64,000 nucleotides of DNA from Labilibaculum sp. DW002 (GTDB lineage Bacteria > Bacteroidota > Bacteroidia > Bacteroidales > Marinifilaceae). The stretch is from positions 930,001 through 994,000 of the forward strand of contig NZ_JAKJSC010000001.1 of NCBI RefSeq assembly GCF_029029525.1. The letters are read 5' to 3'. Shown here one piece after another: positions 18,801-26,600 of the stretch. Made by a program: the position numbers and the translations under genes. Position 1 is the first letter of the stretch. Each line of letters begins with the position of its first letter. Under the pieces are notes generated by a model. That model was not told the DNA's origin, did no database searches, and saw only the letters and a list, made by a program, of their open reading frames with translations.

Positions 18801-19055
18801 GTGGTAGCCAATGGGTGTATCAAATACAATTTGATCGTTCCCTTTCCATTGCCATTTCAAAGATTTCTCACCTTGCTTCATTCGATGTTCATCGATGGAA
18901 ATGGCTCGACCTGTGGCCGATAATCCTTTGGGAATTCCCTCTTCGAAACTTTCTAGAATTTTAGCCGGAGCCTGCAATTCTTCCTTTGTATTCTGAGCAA
19001 AAATTGGAATGCTAGCGGAAATAAACACCCCAATTGCAAGTAGCTTTAATCTCAT
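15840..19055 (-). CDS. PL8-family polysaccharide lyase, chondroitin-ABC-lyase-like
   Basis: It is predicted to cleave a uronic-acid polymer by beta-elimination. The layout copies chondroitin ABC lyase: signal peptide (1-20), N-terminal jelly-roll domain (about 30-205), an alpha/alpha toroid (about 230-600), then beta-sandwich domains to residue 1071. Family landmarks include GRPLIYQ, GLGWLHHYSY (His379/380), DGTVFHHAGHAFGYGGR (His496 and Tyr503 aligning with the catalytic His501/Tyr508 of the Proteus enzyme), ETSLFQTH and APKNASYQYVLL. The Arg before the catalytic His is replaced by His495, and the Glu after it by Ala497. These changes may mean a different uronate polymer from chondroitin. 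It leads the GH43 gene in an operon. Confidence 0.82.
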   Translation of the reverse strand: MRLKLLAIGVFISASIPIFAQNTKEELQAPAKILESFEEGIPKGLSATGRAISIDEHRMKQGEKSLKWQWKGNDQIVFDTPIGYHKQRMLGADALEKGDGHGGSLSNPILEDPRGFFMWVYNDEARNQRLRIQFGRENVVDCEFDFNLNFKGWRSIAIAYDRGDMRGVPREDMTRMTINAPATGSGTFFFDMLGTSVTMNPRTVGPNLQLPNIDQHPRLVSQYPHLLMEYSKYRPTYELEKLDKNDIADFRKIEHQVMDLYWPDYNREKNSDDKFAKVKAKYESFQIRREGDKIYGRPLIYQHIMNDHFKELKLPKAEKFDGLMRWRQDFNYVLRDISNLHYYSHNKEIKDELEEMFINLFDYGVDQGFDFGAGLGWLHHYSYNIREYGPAMFIMRDVLKKHKRLNKAIDICRWFYSFNQVYNEQEVYGCAGRVAGNADEIQGLLMPRLLTALMQEDSAEKLRDLRHFSSYFSNITTGYAQALDETFKPDGTVFHHAGHAFGYGGRAINGAVSTMYILSGTSFAASETSYSRMKKVTETYLFQMFTDEIMAPKAFASIRFSNYTLPDLFFPIPAMLALSGKEFDEEMAALYDDLLAKYGKEQDDHKFWTKKLAALRLTKEDYNYTGCKVFPYTCVGMNRQQDDYMISVRAHSKYVYPFESWGKSFQAFPLFIANGYLDVAYPESVDSPTPKNDKWFKGYDWHLWPGVTAVHLPYSEMLTDPGQVRDEAGEYLLSDQAFSGGVSTSYGCGIYAFQFKGHDKFNLQGFTGKKTYFFVKDKVLCLGTDIQSDLTYDVETSLFQTHLEESNVQTNTSFAGEITTFPYAKSMGVKNALWMIDSRNTGFYISDIGEDAELIFKRSEQQNPDHKNKAEVKGNFATAYINHGSAPKNASYQYVLLANADAAKMKAFAERMESKKQPIVVLQQNEEAHVVKLNDENAIAYAVYAKQGAAFRKGVIAAVNKQATFLVKKDGQNLVVSVADPDLNIYDGQDDLLPDGSRCELSIYEREWFFWKSKSTKVQLTLKGNWKIEKQLKEMETAQEKKAKIVSVDKNKTVIEFECRDGLSAEVLLVQ

Positions 19056-19225
19056 GGTATCCGTTTTTTCAAGTACTGTAAAATTACATCTTCCAAATTT
19101 CGCCTTTTTAAAACTAAGAAAGGGCTACAATTGTGCGCAAGCTAAGCACTTATTATTCAGCTAAAGTGCAAGTATTTGGCGCTTTTCATTAACAAACAGT
19201 TCTTTAGCTGTCGAGCTGATGAAAA

Positions 19226-19255
19226 AAAGCCTAACAATTCACACTGTTAGGCTTT
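19226..19255. terminator. Terminator hairpin between GH105 and PL8 genes
   Basis: Perfect 11-bp arms (AAAGCCTAACA / TGTTAGGCTTT) with an 8-nt loop follow the GH105 stop. The PL8-GH43 pair therefore probably has its own promoter in 19056-19225. Confidence 0.75.
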
Positions 19256-19280
19256 CTACTATCTAATAAATCTATTATTT

Positions 19281-20390
19281 CTATTTGCTATACAATTTAA
19301 ATACTTCCGAACCGGCACTTAAGAAAGCACCTGTACCGTACACTTCCGATTTATCGGGCCAAGCCTTACCTGGTGCTGCGCCAATTGGCTGCACATAGCC
19401 CAACATGCCATCTTCGGTAATGCAATTGCACATTGCATTCCATGCTTTTCGCACTACTGGCTCATAGGTTTCCGCATCTAATATTCCTTGGTTAATTCCC
19501 CAAGCCAAACCAAAAGTAAAGAAGGAAGAACCGCTGGTTTCTGGTGTAGGGTAATGTTCTTGTCCCAACAAACTCATTGCCCAATGGCCATTTGGCGTTT
19601 GAATCTCCACCAACTTTTTAGCCATCTTCTTGTAAATTTTAAGGAAATATTTGTACTCCTTTTCTTTCGGATCTAATTCCTTTAAAATGTTTGCCAAACC
19701 AGCAAACACCCAACCATTACCTCTTCCCCAAAATATTTTTGTTCCGTTGTCGAGTTTGCCCATATAACCCTCATCGCGATAGTACAGATTCTCTTTTTTA
19801 TCGAACAAAAAGTCGGTAGTTGCTTTGTATTCCGAAAGCATAAAGTCCAAATACTTTTTCTCTTTGGTAATCTTATACAATTGTGCCCAAACTGGTGGCG
19901 ACATAAACAGGGCATCGCACCAATTCCAACGATCTTGATGAAATGGTGTTCTCCAATTCAATTTACTCTGAGAAGGATGGTATAGGATAAAATCGAACTG
20001 CTTGCGCGTTGCTTTAATCATTTTCTCGTCGCCATACTTGCGGTACAATTCGCAATACATTTGCCCTATGGTATGATCATCGGCATGATACTGGCGCTTG
20101 TGCAAGGTCCAATTCTGCTCTTCTCCAATATTTTTCAACCAATTGTAATAGGCATCATCATCGGCCATTGCAGCCCATTTTTGCATGCCTACATAAAGCG
20201 CGCCATTGGTCCAGTCGGCAATATGATGTGCTTTATCTCGCCCACTAAAACAATCTTTAAAATGTTCTATTTGCCAATCGGCAACTCGTTTCATTTCCTT
20301 TTTCACCTCTTCGGGCTTAATGCTTTGTGAAAATCCAGGCAGCATAAATAAGAGCAACAGGCTCAGTAAAATAAATTTGTTAAGTCTCAT
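19281..20390 (-). CDS. GH105 unsaturated uronyl hydrolase
   Basis: This (alpha/alpha)6-barrel enzyme removes 4,5-unsaturated glucuronic or galacturonic acid from lyase-generated oligosaccharides. The family pattern is clear: YHADDHTIGQMY (Asp104/105) and DRWNWCDALFMSPP with the expected catalytic Asp159, then WGRGNGWV and a C-terminal GTGAFLSAGSEVF. An N-terminal signal peptide (LLLLFMLPGFSQ) predicts export to the periplasm. Length (369 aa) is standard. It follows the BNR_4 gene by 30 bp in one operon. Having both GH88 and GH105 suggests two kinds of unsaturated end or linkage, as seen in ulvan loci. The exact sugar is not readable. Confidence 0.9.
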   Translation of the reverse strand: MRLNKFILLSLLLLFMLPGFSQSIKPEEVKKEMKRVADWQIEHFKDCFSGRDKAHHIADWTNGALYVGMQKWAAMADDDAYYNWLKNIGEEQNWTLHKRQYHADDHTIGQMYCELYRKYGDEKMIKATRKQFDFILYHPSQSKLNWRTPFHQDRWNWCDALFMSPPVWAQLYKITKEKKYLDFMLSEYKATTDFLFDKKENLYYRDEGYMGKLDNGTKIFWGRGNGWVFAGLANILKELDPKEKEYKYFLKIYKKMAKKLVEIQTPNGHWAMSLLGQEHYPTPETSGSSFFTFGLAWGINQGILDAETYEPVVRKAWNAMCNCITEDGMLGYVQPIGAAPGKAWPDKSEVYGTGAFLSAGSEVFKLYSK

Positions 20391-20420
20391 ATGAATTAAT
20401 ATTTGAGTTTCAGAATCTAA

Positions 20421-21716
20421 TTAATCTAAGGTATAATCTATTCGGGTTTTATAATTGGTATAATGAACATATTTCTCGTTTACCATCCAAAGCAAGACGG
20501 TCTTATCCCCACGTTTCATATTTTGCGGAACAACAGGTCGTACATTATCGTATTTCGAATTTTGCGTTATGGGCGTAATGTCCCACGATTTTCCATGATC
20601 AGAAGTTACTCTCTTTTCAATTTCGAATATTCCATTCACATCTTTCGAAATGTAAATGGTATTCGCCTCTAAAGGATGAATGCACATGCCTCCCGAATAG
20701 TGGGGCTCTTTTTCAACTTTTCCTTCTTGAGTTTGCGGAAACCACTTCCCCGAATTACAAAGCTCATGATCGATCCATTCTCCTTTTACATATTGCGCAT
20801 AACGATACAAATGCTCTGTTTCTTTCGGATATCGCGCATACAGAATAACCGGATTTCCTTTTTTGTCTGCATTTATATCGTATACCCAAGCTCTTCCCTC
20901 CTGCTCTGTCGCTTTGTAAACTACCGATGCCTCTTTGGGTTCAAAAGGCAATTGATCGAAATCACAAATTTTTGTGCCATCAATTCTCCAAAAAGCTCCC
21001 TTCTCGTAACAGGCATAATAAACCGAATTGTTTTTTTCATTCCGCGGGTGACCATCTGTAAAGACAATATGAATTTTTGATTGCCCATCGGAATAGTAAC
21101 GCACATATGGTCGATTTCCGCCTTGAAATGGTTTGTTAGTGATAAAGACGCGCGCATCAGAAAATGTTTTCCCATTGTCATCCGACCACATTACATTTGG
21201 TTTAAAACCTGTCCATCTGCCAAAACAATAAATACGCCCATTTTCCTTTTTCAATTGAAATGGGTTTACATAAGTCACACACTTTCGTGGATACAGCTTA
21301 AACTGCTCCTTATTCAGTACCTTTTTTGCAATCAACGATGAAAATTCTGTTTCCCCCTTGTTCAAATGATGAAACCGAACCACTGTATCCATGTGCTTGG
21401 CATAGCTCATTAAAACGTCGCCATTCTTTAATTCTAAAAAAGAAGGGTTGGCATGATCATCCTTATCCAATTTTGAGCTCACATTTTGAATTTTCTTCTC
21501 TCCGGATTTCAAATTAAGAATCGCACTAATAATGGAACCATCTTCACTCACCCAACCGGTTGCAATTTCATCGGCAACATTGTGTTTGTAAATGGCTCTT
21601 GGTGCTGAAAACCAACACCAGGCACCATCATCAGTAATGGTTTTTTGCTGTGCAAATAAATTACTTGTCAGCAATAAAAAGCAAACGATTGATAAAATGG
21701 CCTTTATCATTTTCAT
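20421..21716 (-). CDS. BNR_4-family seven-bladed beta-propeller, candidate PL24/PL25/PL42-type lyase
   Basis: The secreted protein (signal peptide 1-22, ending LFAQ) opens with DDGAWCWFSAPRA (residues 29-41) and carries DDHANPSF (86-93), NRPYVRYYSDG and FTDGHPRN (219-226), all landmarks of the BNR_4 propeller family. That fold includes ulvan lyases PL24 and PL25, rhamnose-glucuronate lyase PL42 and the rhamnosidase-like GH145. I cannot assign one of them from sequence alone. The operon with GH105 immediately downstream favours a lyase producing unsaturated uronates. It is divergent from the membrane regulator gene. Length of 431 aa is normal for a single-propeller enzyme. Confidence 0.8.
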   Translation of the reverse strand: MKMIKAILSIVCFLLLTSNLFAQQKTITDDGAWCWFSAPRAIYKHNVADEIATGWVSEDGSIISAILNLKSGEKKIQNVSSKLDKDDHANPSFLELKNGDVLMSYAKHMDTVVRFHHLNKGETEFSSLIAKKVLNKEQFKLYPRKCVTYVNPFQLKKENGRIYCFGRWTGFKPNVMWSDDNGKTFSDARVFITNKPFQGGNRPYVRYYSDGQSKIHIVFTDGHPRNEKNNSVYYACYEKGAFWRIDGTKICDFDQLPFEPKEASVVYKATEQEGRAWVYDINADKKGNPVILYARYPKETEHLYRYAQYVKGEWIDHELCNSGKWFPQTQEGKVEKEPHYSGGMCIHPLEANTIYISKDVNGIFEIEKRVTSDHGKSWDITPITQNSKYDNVRPVVPQNMKRGDKTVLLWMVNEKYVHYTNYKTRIDYTLD

Positions 21717-21940
21717 GGATTTTAATTTAAATATTCATCAACTTGTATAATCGTAGATAGAATTGAGATTGGTGATAATTACCATTCCTCTCAACTACTA
21801 TCTCAAATGAACACTATTTCGAGCATTTTGTTTATCTTTAACACTGTTTTAACGGTACTTGTAACGGTTAAATGCAACTACACCACACTCACTTACAGAC
21901 ACCTAGCAAGCAACAGTATAATTTGTCCCATTTTCAGTCA
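21717..21940. promoter_or_regulatory. Divergent promoter region with TAACGGT direct repeat
   Basis: Two copies of TAACGGT start at 21850 and 21862, a spacing of 12 bp. They sit about 75 bp before the regulator start codon and between it and the BNR_4 operon. An autoregulatory operator is a reasonable guess. Confidence 0.35.
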
Positions 21941-23092
21941 ATGAATATATCCTCAGAAAAAAAACGATTAACGCTTGATAAAATCCGCAAAAGCGAGACT
22001 TTTTCGAAAGCTCCAACAAGCAGTTCGATGCTTCAATATTTGTTCGAGGAAACGCTAAAAGGAACCGATTTAAAAGAAAAGCTTATCGAGATCGATTTTT
22101 TTGGAGAATCAAAGAATACAGACAAAAGCAATCCTCGGGTTCGAGTAAACATTTACAACCTGAGAAAAAAACTGACAGCCTATTATGAGAAAGAAGGTAA
22201 AAATGATTTCTGGCAATTAATTATCGATAAGGGACAATATCAGGTAAAATTCGTTGCAAAAAATCCAAAAGAGCGATTGCTTAAATCAGCCAAACCTGCT
22301 ATTCTAATCCCTTACCTGCTTTTGTTTGCTGTTCTAATACTATTTGCCTTAAGCCGTATGCCTAAAAAGCCACCAATGTTATGGCGTTCATTTCTTACCA
22401 ACAAAAGCGCAACTACCTTATTTGTTGGCGATGTATTTGGCGTTATGGGCACAACTGCAACTGGCAATATAGGTTGGAATCGCGACTACAACATAAATGA
22501 TCTGGAAGAGTTTTATCAATTTTGTGAAAATAATCCCGAACTTGCCAGTAATTTAAAAGCTGCAAACTATTCTTACACGAACGGAATGGCTGCCTTATCA
22601 ACACAAAGACTTACGCTCTTGTTTAAAGATTACGGGAAAGAATTTAACATTCGATTTTCGATGCAAAGCACCATTGCAGATATCAAAGAAGGAAACTCCA
22701 TCTACATCGGACCATTAAAAAACAACAATAAATTTATTCACTTTTTTAATGAGGAAAATCCTTACTTTAAAATTGATGGAGATAGTCTTCTATTTTCCAA
22801 TCATCCTATCCTAAGAGATACTGTGCTAAATCTTATTTCTGACGGAAGTGAATCGGACTATTCCATTGTTTCCAAAATACTTGGCCCTGATAATAGTGAG
22901 CAATTCATTTTCTTTTCGAATCATGACATTGGCGTTCGCTCTACGGTAGAGTACTTTACAAATACAGACTCCCTAGAACATTTCACGGAAAAATTTCTAG
23001 ACACAAAAGACAATTTTACTGCCGTTTTTCTTACCAAAGGAGTGAACAGAAACAACACCGATTTAGAATTGATTTTGGCTGTTGGACATTAA
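21941..23092 (+). CDS. Membrane-anchored winged-helix one-component regulator
   Basis: I chose the ATG at 21941 (383 aa); a further in-frame ATG lies at 21872. The cytoplasmic N-terminus (about 17-103) has FSKAPTSSSMLQYLFEE, then PRVRVNIYNLRKKLTAYY and IIDKGQYQVKF. This matches the winged-helix domain that, in Proteobacteria and Acidobacteria, precedes TPR or adenylate-cyclase-like parts (SxxLxxFLxYxVEExL ... VRxxxxxLRxKLxxYY). One transmembrane helix (about 119-138) follows, then a roughly 240-aa domain expected outside the membrane with VGDVFGV, IYIGPLKNNNKFI and YSIVSKILGP. It is divergent from BNR_4/GH105. I infer a ligand-sensing transcription factor working directly from the membrane. 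No ToxR-family identity is claimed. Confidence 0.65.
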   Translation: MNISSEKKRLTLDKIRKSETFSKAPTSSSMLQYLFEETLKGTDLKEKLIEIDFFGESKNTDKSNPRVRVNIYNLRKKLTAYYEKEGKNDFWQLIIDKGQYQVKFVAKNPKERLLKSAKPAILIPYLLLFAVLILFALSRMPKKPPMLWRSFLTNKSATTLFVGDVFGVMGTTATGNIGWNRDYNINDLEEFYQFCENNPELASNLKAANYSYTNGMAALSTQRLTLLFKDYGKEFNIRFSMQSTIADIKEGNSIYIGPLKNNNKFIHFFNEENPYFKIDGDSLLFSNHPILRDTVLNLISDGSESDYSIVSKILGPDNSEQFIFFSNHDIGVRSTVEYFTNTDSLEHFTEKFLDTKDNFTAVFLTKGVNRNNTDLELILAVGH

Positions 23093-23117
23093 CTAACTCA
23101 ATAGTCTATAAAAAAAC

Positions 23118-23148
23118 AGAAGAGAATGCCCTGATGGACATCCTCTTC
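23118..23148. terminator. Hairpin between convergent regulator and sulfatase genes
   Basis: GAAGAG-A-ATG-C-CC / GG-A-CAT-C-CTCTTC forms a stem interrupted by single mismatches, with A-rich and T-rich flanks. It can serve both convergent genes. Confidence 0.55.
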
Positions 23149-23219
23149 TTTAAGGTACACTTATGTTCTTTCTTTTATTATTTGATTTTCTCAAACACCA
23201 ATAAGCTTCATTAAAATGA

Positions 23220-24749
23220 TTAGTAATTTAGATAATCACCACAAATTTCATTTTGTGACCATTTGTCGTCAATAGCTTTCAATTGCTTGACCAAGTCAGC
23301 ATTAAACTTAGCCACCAATTTTTCATCCATATCGTCACCTTTAATTCGGTTCATTTGGTATGGATCTTTTTTGTTATCGTAGTAAAATGACTCTTTAAAG
23401 TCAACCGTATTCGATGTTGTTACCACATAGGTATAATCGCCTGTATACAATCCACGCGAATTGTAATCGAAATACAGTACTGCATTCGGAGCATTCTTTT
23501 CACTTTTCGGATTTTCGATTACATCAGCCAAATTAAGACCTTGTACCGAAGCTGGTATCTTATCTTCCAATCCAACCATAGCCAATAAGGTCGGCATCAT
23601 ATCTGGAGTGCTCAACATTACATCTTCTACACGGTGCTTTAACTTGTTTCCCCACTTAATAATGAATGGAATGTTAAAGGCCTCGTTTTCTGGGAATGGT
23701 TTTCCTTTGTGTCCATGACTTCCCAACATTTCGCCATGATCGGAAGAAAACACGATAATTGTGTTATCAGCAACACCCATTTTTTCCAACTTTTCCAATA
23801 CCAAACCAATAAAATGATCTACCGCACTCACATTTGCAAAATAGTAAGGAGCATATTCCCCAACCTTTTTATCGGCATTACCTCTAAGTAGTAATTCATC
23901 CATTTTTACATCTCCATGGTCTGTGTACTGAGGGAAGAAAGTCATATCGGTACTTTCCTCTGTCCATGGATTATGTGGCGGATTTAATGCCCAAGTAATA
24001 AAGAATGGTTTGCCGGTATCACGCTGTCCGTGTGAGTTGTCTAGGTAATTCAACAATGCTTCCGCTTCAAATTCAGCAGAAAAACGCTTAGGCTGATACA
24101 AATCTCCATCTTTAATTCCTTTGATTGCCTTAGGATCATTTGAATAACAAAGTGGATCTTTATGCGTATCGCGCAAGGTTTGAAAGAAATAACGATAACC
24201 CAAACGATCTGCCCCTGGTGGAACGTAAGTATCGTATCTGTTTACGAAATGACCGCCCGGCGCCTCTTCGATTCCTACATAAGTACCTTTCTCGTCGAAA
24301 AGTGGTTCTGTTCTTTGCCAATGGCATTTTCCAAAATAAGCCGTTTCGTAACCCCCTTCGGCAAATACATTTGCCATAGCCTTGCCATCTACCTTAATTC
24401 CAACTTCGCGATCTTTTCGACAATTCGCTGTTAAGCCATTTGTGTATGGATATTGTCCACTCATTAACATGCCTCTAAAAGGACTGCACAATGGAAAATT
24501 ACTCATGGCCTGACTAAAAACGATTCCTTCGTTAGCTAACTTATCCAAGGCAGGTGTTTTTACAGGGTCGGGCGTTCCATGTATGTATTTTGCATTGTCT
24601 CCCTGCGACCAAAAACCCAAACTAAACTGACGGTACTGATCAGGAAAAATGAAAATTACATTAGGCGCTGCTTCCTCTTTCACCTCTCCACATCCAGAAA
24701 ATGACAAAACAAACATTGTCAAAATTCCCCAAACTATATTTCTTCTCAT
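23220..24749 (-). CDS. S1-family (formylglycine) sulfatase lipoprotein
   Basis: It is predicted to remove sulfate esters from oligosaccharides. The maturation motif is C88-S-P-F-R92 followed by GMLMSG; Cys88 would become formylglycine. Metal-site segments are IFPDQYR near the start and FSSDHGEMLGSHG later, with HGHKGKP. A lipobox (FSGC, Cys20) places it at a membrane. The core motif has Phe where most enzymes have Ser (CxPSR), which is allowed by the general C-x-P-x-R maturation rule. It has its own consensus promoter and is divergent from the LacI-type gene. It implies a sulfated substrate, which with the uronyl hydrolases points to algal ulvan-like or glycosaminoglycan-like glycan. Confidence 0.92.
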   Translation of the reverse strand: MRRNIVWGILTMFVLSFSGCGEVKEEAAPNVIFIFPDQYRQFSLGFWSQGDNAKYIHGTPDPVKTPALDKLANEGIVFSQAMSNFPLCSPFRGMLMSGQYPYTNGLTANCRKDREVGIKVDGKAMANVFAEGGYETAYFGKCHWQRTEPLFDEKGTYVGIEEAPGGHFVNRYDTYVPPGADRLGYRYFFQTLRDTHKDPLCYSNDPKAIKGIKDGDLYQPKRFSAEFEAEALLNYLDNSHGQRDTGKPFFITWALNPPHNPWTEESTDMTFFPQYTDHGDVKMDELLLRGNADKKVGEYAPYYFANVSAVDHFIGLVLEKLEKMGVADNTIIVFSSDHGEMLGSHGHKGKPFPENEAFNIPFIIKWGNKLKHRVEDVMLSTPDMMPTLLAMVGLEDKIPASVQGLNLADVIENPKSEKNAPNAVLYFDYNSRGLYTGDYTYVVTTSNTVDFKESFYYDNKKDPYQMNRIKGDDMDEKLVAKFNADLVKQLKAIDDKWSQNEICGDYLNY

Positions 24750-24820
24750 TTTATATTATTTAAAACATGATTCTTCTGTACATTCCAATAAAGTTCCTTC
24801 TCTACAGAAAGAAGTCTGAC

Positions 24821-24848
24821 CAAAATTAGATAATCCAAGTCCATACAA
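24821..24848 (-). promoter_or_regulatory. Sulfatase promoter
   Basis: On the minus strand TTG (24848-24846), a 17-nt spacer and TAATTTTG (24828-24821) match the Bacteroidota consensus, about 70 bp before the start codon. Confidence 0.55.
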
Positions 24849-25079
24849 GGATTACAATAGTGCAGAATAGGGCAAAAATCATACACTCATTAAATATCTG
24901 TAAGCTCAAAATCAATACCAATAGCTAATTTACATGTGATTGTGAAATTTATGTAATTGTAGCGATTCAATTAATCAAAAATGTGATTTTTATCAACTTT
25001 AATTTTGAAAAAGAGACATTCTACACATTAATTATTAGCAATTCCATTTTAATTGATTAATAATTGTAAAAACATTCTA

Positions 25080-25106
25080 TTGATATGAACAGAACACTTA
25101 TTTTTG
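25080..25106 (+). promoter_or_regulatory. Promoter of the LacI-type gene
   Basis: TTG (25080-25082), a 16-nt spacer and TATTTTTG (25099-25106). The spacer is slightly short. The start codon follows at 25184. Confidence 0.4.
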
Positions 25107-25183
25107 TTCTTTAACTATAATTGTAAACTTTCTATTCAGAATAAACTGCTGTCCTATTCTGAGTATCTAGAAAAAGGAGAAAA

Positions 25184-26236
25184 ATGGCGAAAATTCGTAT
25201 TAAAGACATTGCTGAACAAGCTGGCGTATCGGTAGGAACAGTAGATCGTGTTCTTCACAATCGAGGTGAAGTTGCTGAAGAAACGAAGACCAAGATCCTA
25301 GAGATTGCCAAGAAAAACAATTATCAGCCTAATCTTATTGCAAGAGCCTTAACTTCAAAAAAACAATGTGTATTCGCCTCGCTATTGCCAACACCAACCG
25401 AAGAAGATATTTTTTGGAGAAGACCTTTGGATGGAATTAGTGAAGCTGCAGAAGAATTAGAACAATTTCAAGTCGTTGTAAAGAAGTACTTTTTCGAACA
25501 TTACAACGAGCAAGACTTTATTGTACAAACCGAAGCCATTTTAAAGCTAAATCCAGCAGGTGTAGTCTTCTCTCCTATCTTCACTAAAGAAAGTTTAGCT
25601 TTCACAAAAAAGCTCGATAAAAAAGGAATTCCATACGTTTTTATTGAATCCAAATTAGAAAATAGTAATTATTTAGCCTACGTAGGAAGCGATGGATACA
25701 ACGGTGGAAGAGTCGCAGCAAACCTAATTGATTTTGGCATTTCTAAAAATGCAGATGTTCTAGTAGTCAACTTGGCTAAAAATCTTGAAAATGTTCTTCA
25801 CCTAAATCAGCGAACTCAAGGTTTTCTAAGTTACTTTATGGATAAGGGGAATAACGAGGGATTAAAAATATCAATCGAGATTCCAAAGTCAAAATCAGAC
25901 CTAATTAAAGAAAAGCTAAATCACGTTTTAAAGCAAAATAAAAACATTAAGGCCATTTTCACAACTGGCTCCAAAGTCTATAAAATTGCTCGATACCTCG
26001 AAACGAATCAGTTGAACGATATCATATTGGTTGGCTTCGATCCCATCGATCAAAACATTCACTACCTGAATAGAGGAAGTATAAACTTCTTAATTGGCCA
26101 GCATCCATATCAACAAGGATTTAAAGCAGTCAAGAAACTGTTCGAGCATGTTTTATTACAACATAAAATAAGCAAAGATGAATACCTTCCAGTTGACATC
26201 ATCAATTGTGAGAGCATAAAACTATACAAAGCATAG
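25184..26236 (+). CDS. LacI-family transcriptional regulator
   Basis: The N-terminal 55 residues are a LacI HTH (IKDIAEQAGVSVGTVDRVLHNR, written as one helix-turn-helix with the hinge-like NLIARALTSKK after it). The remainder is a periplasmic-binding-protein-like sugar-sensing core (AGVVFSPIF, YVGSDGYNGGRVAA, ILVGFDPID). Length of 350 aa is normal. The start is well fixed by AAAAGGAG 7 bp upstream, a Shine-Dalgarno-like sequence that is unusual among its neighbours. Placement at the end of the locus next to the sulfatase suggests that it represses some of these genes in response to a sugar. The ligand is unknown. Confidence 0.9.
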   Translation: MAKIRIKDIAEQAGVSVGTVDRVLHNRGEVAEETKTKILEIAKKNNYQPNLIARALTSKKQCVFASLLPTPTEEDIFWRRPLDGISEAAEELEQFQVVVKKYFFEHYNEQDFIVQTEAILKLNPAGVVFSPIFTKESLAFTKKLDKKGIPYVFIESKLENSNYLAYVGSDGYNGGRVAANLIDFGISKNADVLVVNLAKNLENVLHLNQRTQGFLSYFMDKGNNEGLKISIEIPKSKSDLIKEKLNHVLKQNKNIKAIFTTGSKVYKIARYLETNQLNDIILVGFDPIDQNIHYLNRGSINFLIGQHPYQQGFKAVKKLFEHVLLQHKISKDEYLPVDIINCESIKLYKA

Positions 26237-26259
26237 TCAAAAAAAGTAATTCATAAAAA

Positions 26260-26283
26260 AGCCTGACTTAAACAGGTCAGGCT
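26260..26283. terminator. Terminator hairpin
   Basis: Perfect 8-bp arms (AGCCTGAC / GTCAGGCT), preceded by an A-run, lie between the convergent LacI-type and TPR genes. Confidence 0.65.
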
Positions 26284-26309
26284 CATAGAATCATTATATT
26301 TTAATCAAA

Positions 26310-26600
26310 TCAAGGATTATAAAGGTCAGGATTAAAATAATCCATAATCGATTTAATCATCTCAACTTTTACCTTGGCTTTTTTATGATCTGGTTCAATA
26401 TCTGTCACACGAAAATAGGCACTCATTGCTGCAGGTAACTCCCCTAACTGGTGATACATTTCTCCCACCTTAAAAAGAGCTTCTACATTTTCCTTATCTT
26501 CCTCAACTACCTCCTGATATTTTTCCAAGGCAGATCGAAACTCCTCCGAAGCCTCTAGCTTCCTTGCTTCGATTATCTTATTCTCTATATCTTTATTCAT
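26310..26600 (-). CDS. Small tetratricopeptide-repeat protein
   Basis: This 96-aa protein is almost entirely helical and contains about two TPR units (EFRSALEKYQEVVEEDKEN..ALFKVGEMYHQLGE and PAAMSAYFRVTDIEPDHKKA). It lacks a signal peptide, so it is cytoplasmic and probably a protein-interaction module. The terminator shared with the LacI-type gene separates it from the utilization locus. Its function is not known. Confidence 0.8.
   Translation of the reverse strand: MNKDIENKIIEARKLEASEEFRSALEKYQEVVEEDKENVEALFKVGEMYHQLGELPAAMSAYFRVTDIEPDHKKAKVKVEMIKSIMDYFNPDLYNP

Larger units (their letters stand above)
24750..25183. promoter_or_regulatory. Divergent control region between sulfatase and LacI-type genes
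   Basis: This 434-bp gene-free stretch holds a promoter on each strand, described separately. I saw no clear long palindrome that would mark a repressor operator. Confidence 0.45.

Noticed and set aside
18381-18923. 180-codon open frame opposite the PL8 gene
   Set aside because: Antisense shadow of a long real gene with clear domains; composition follows the sense codons.
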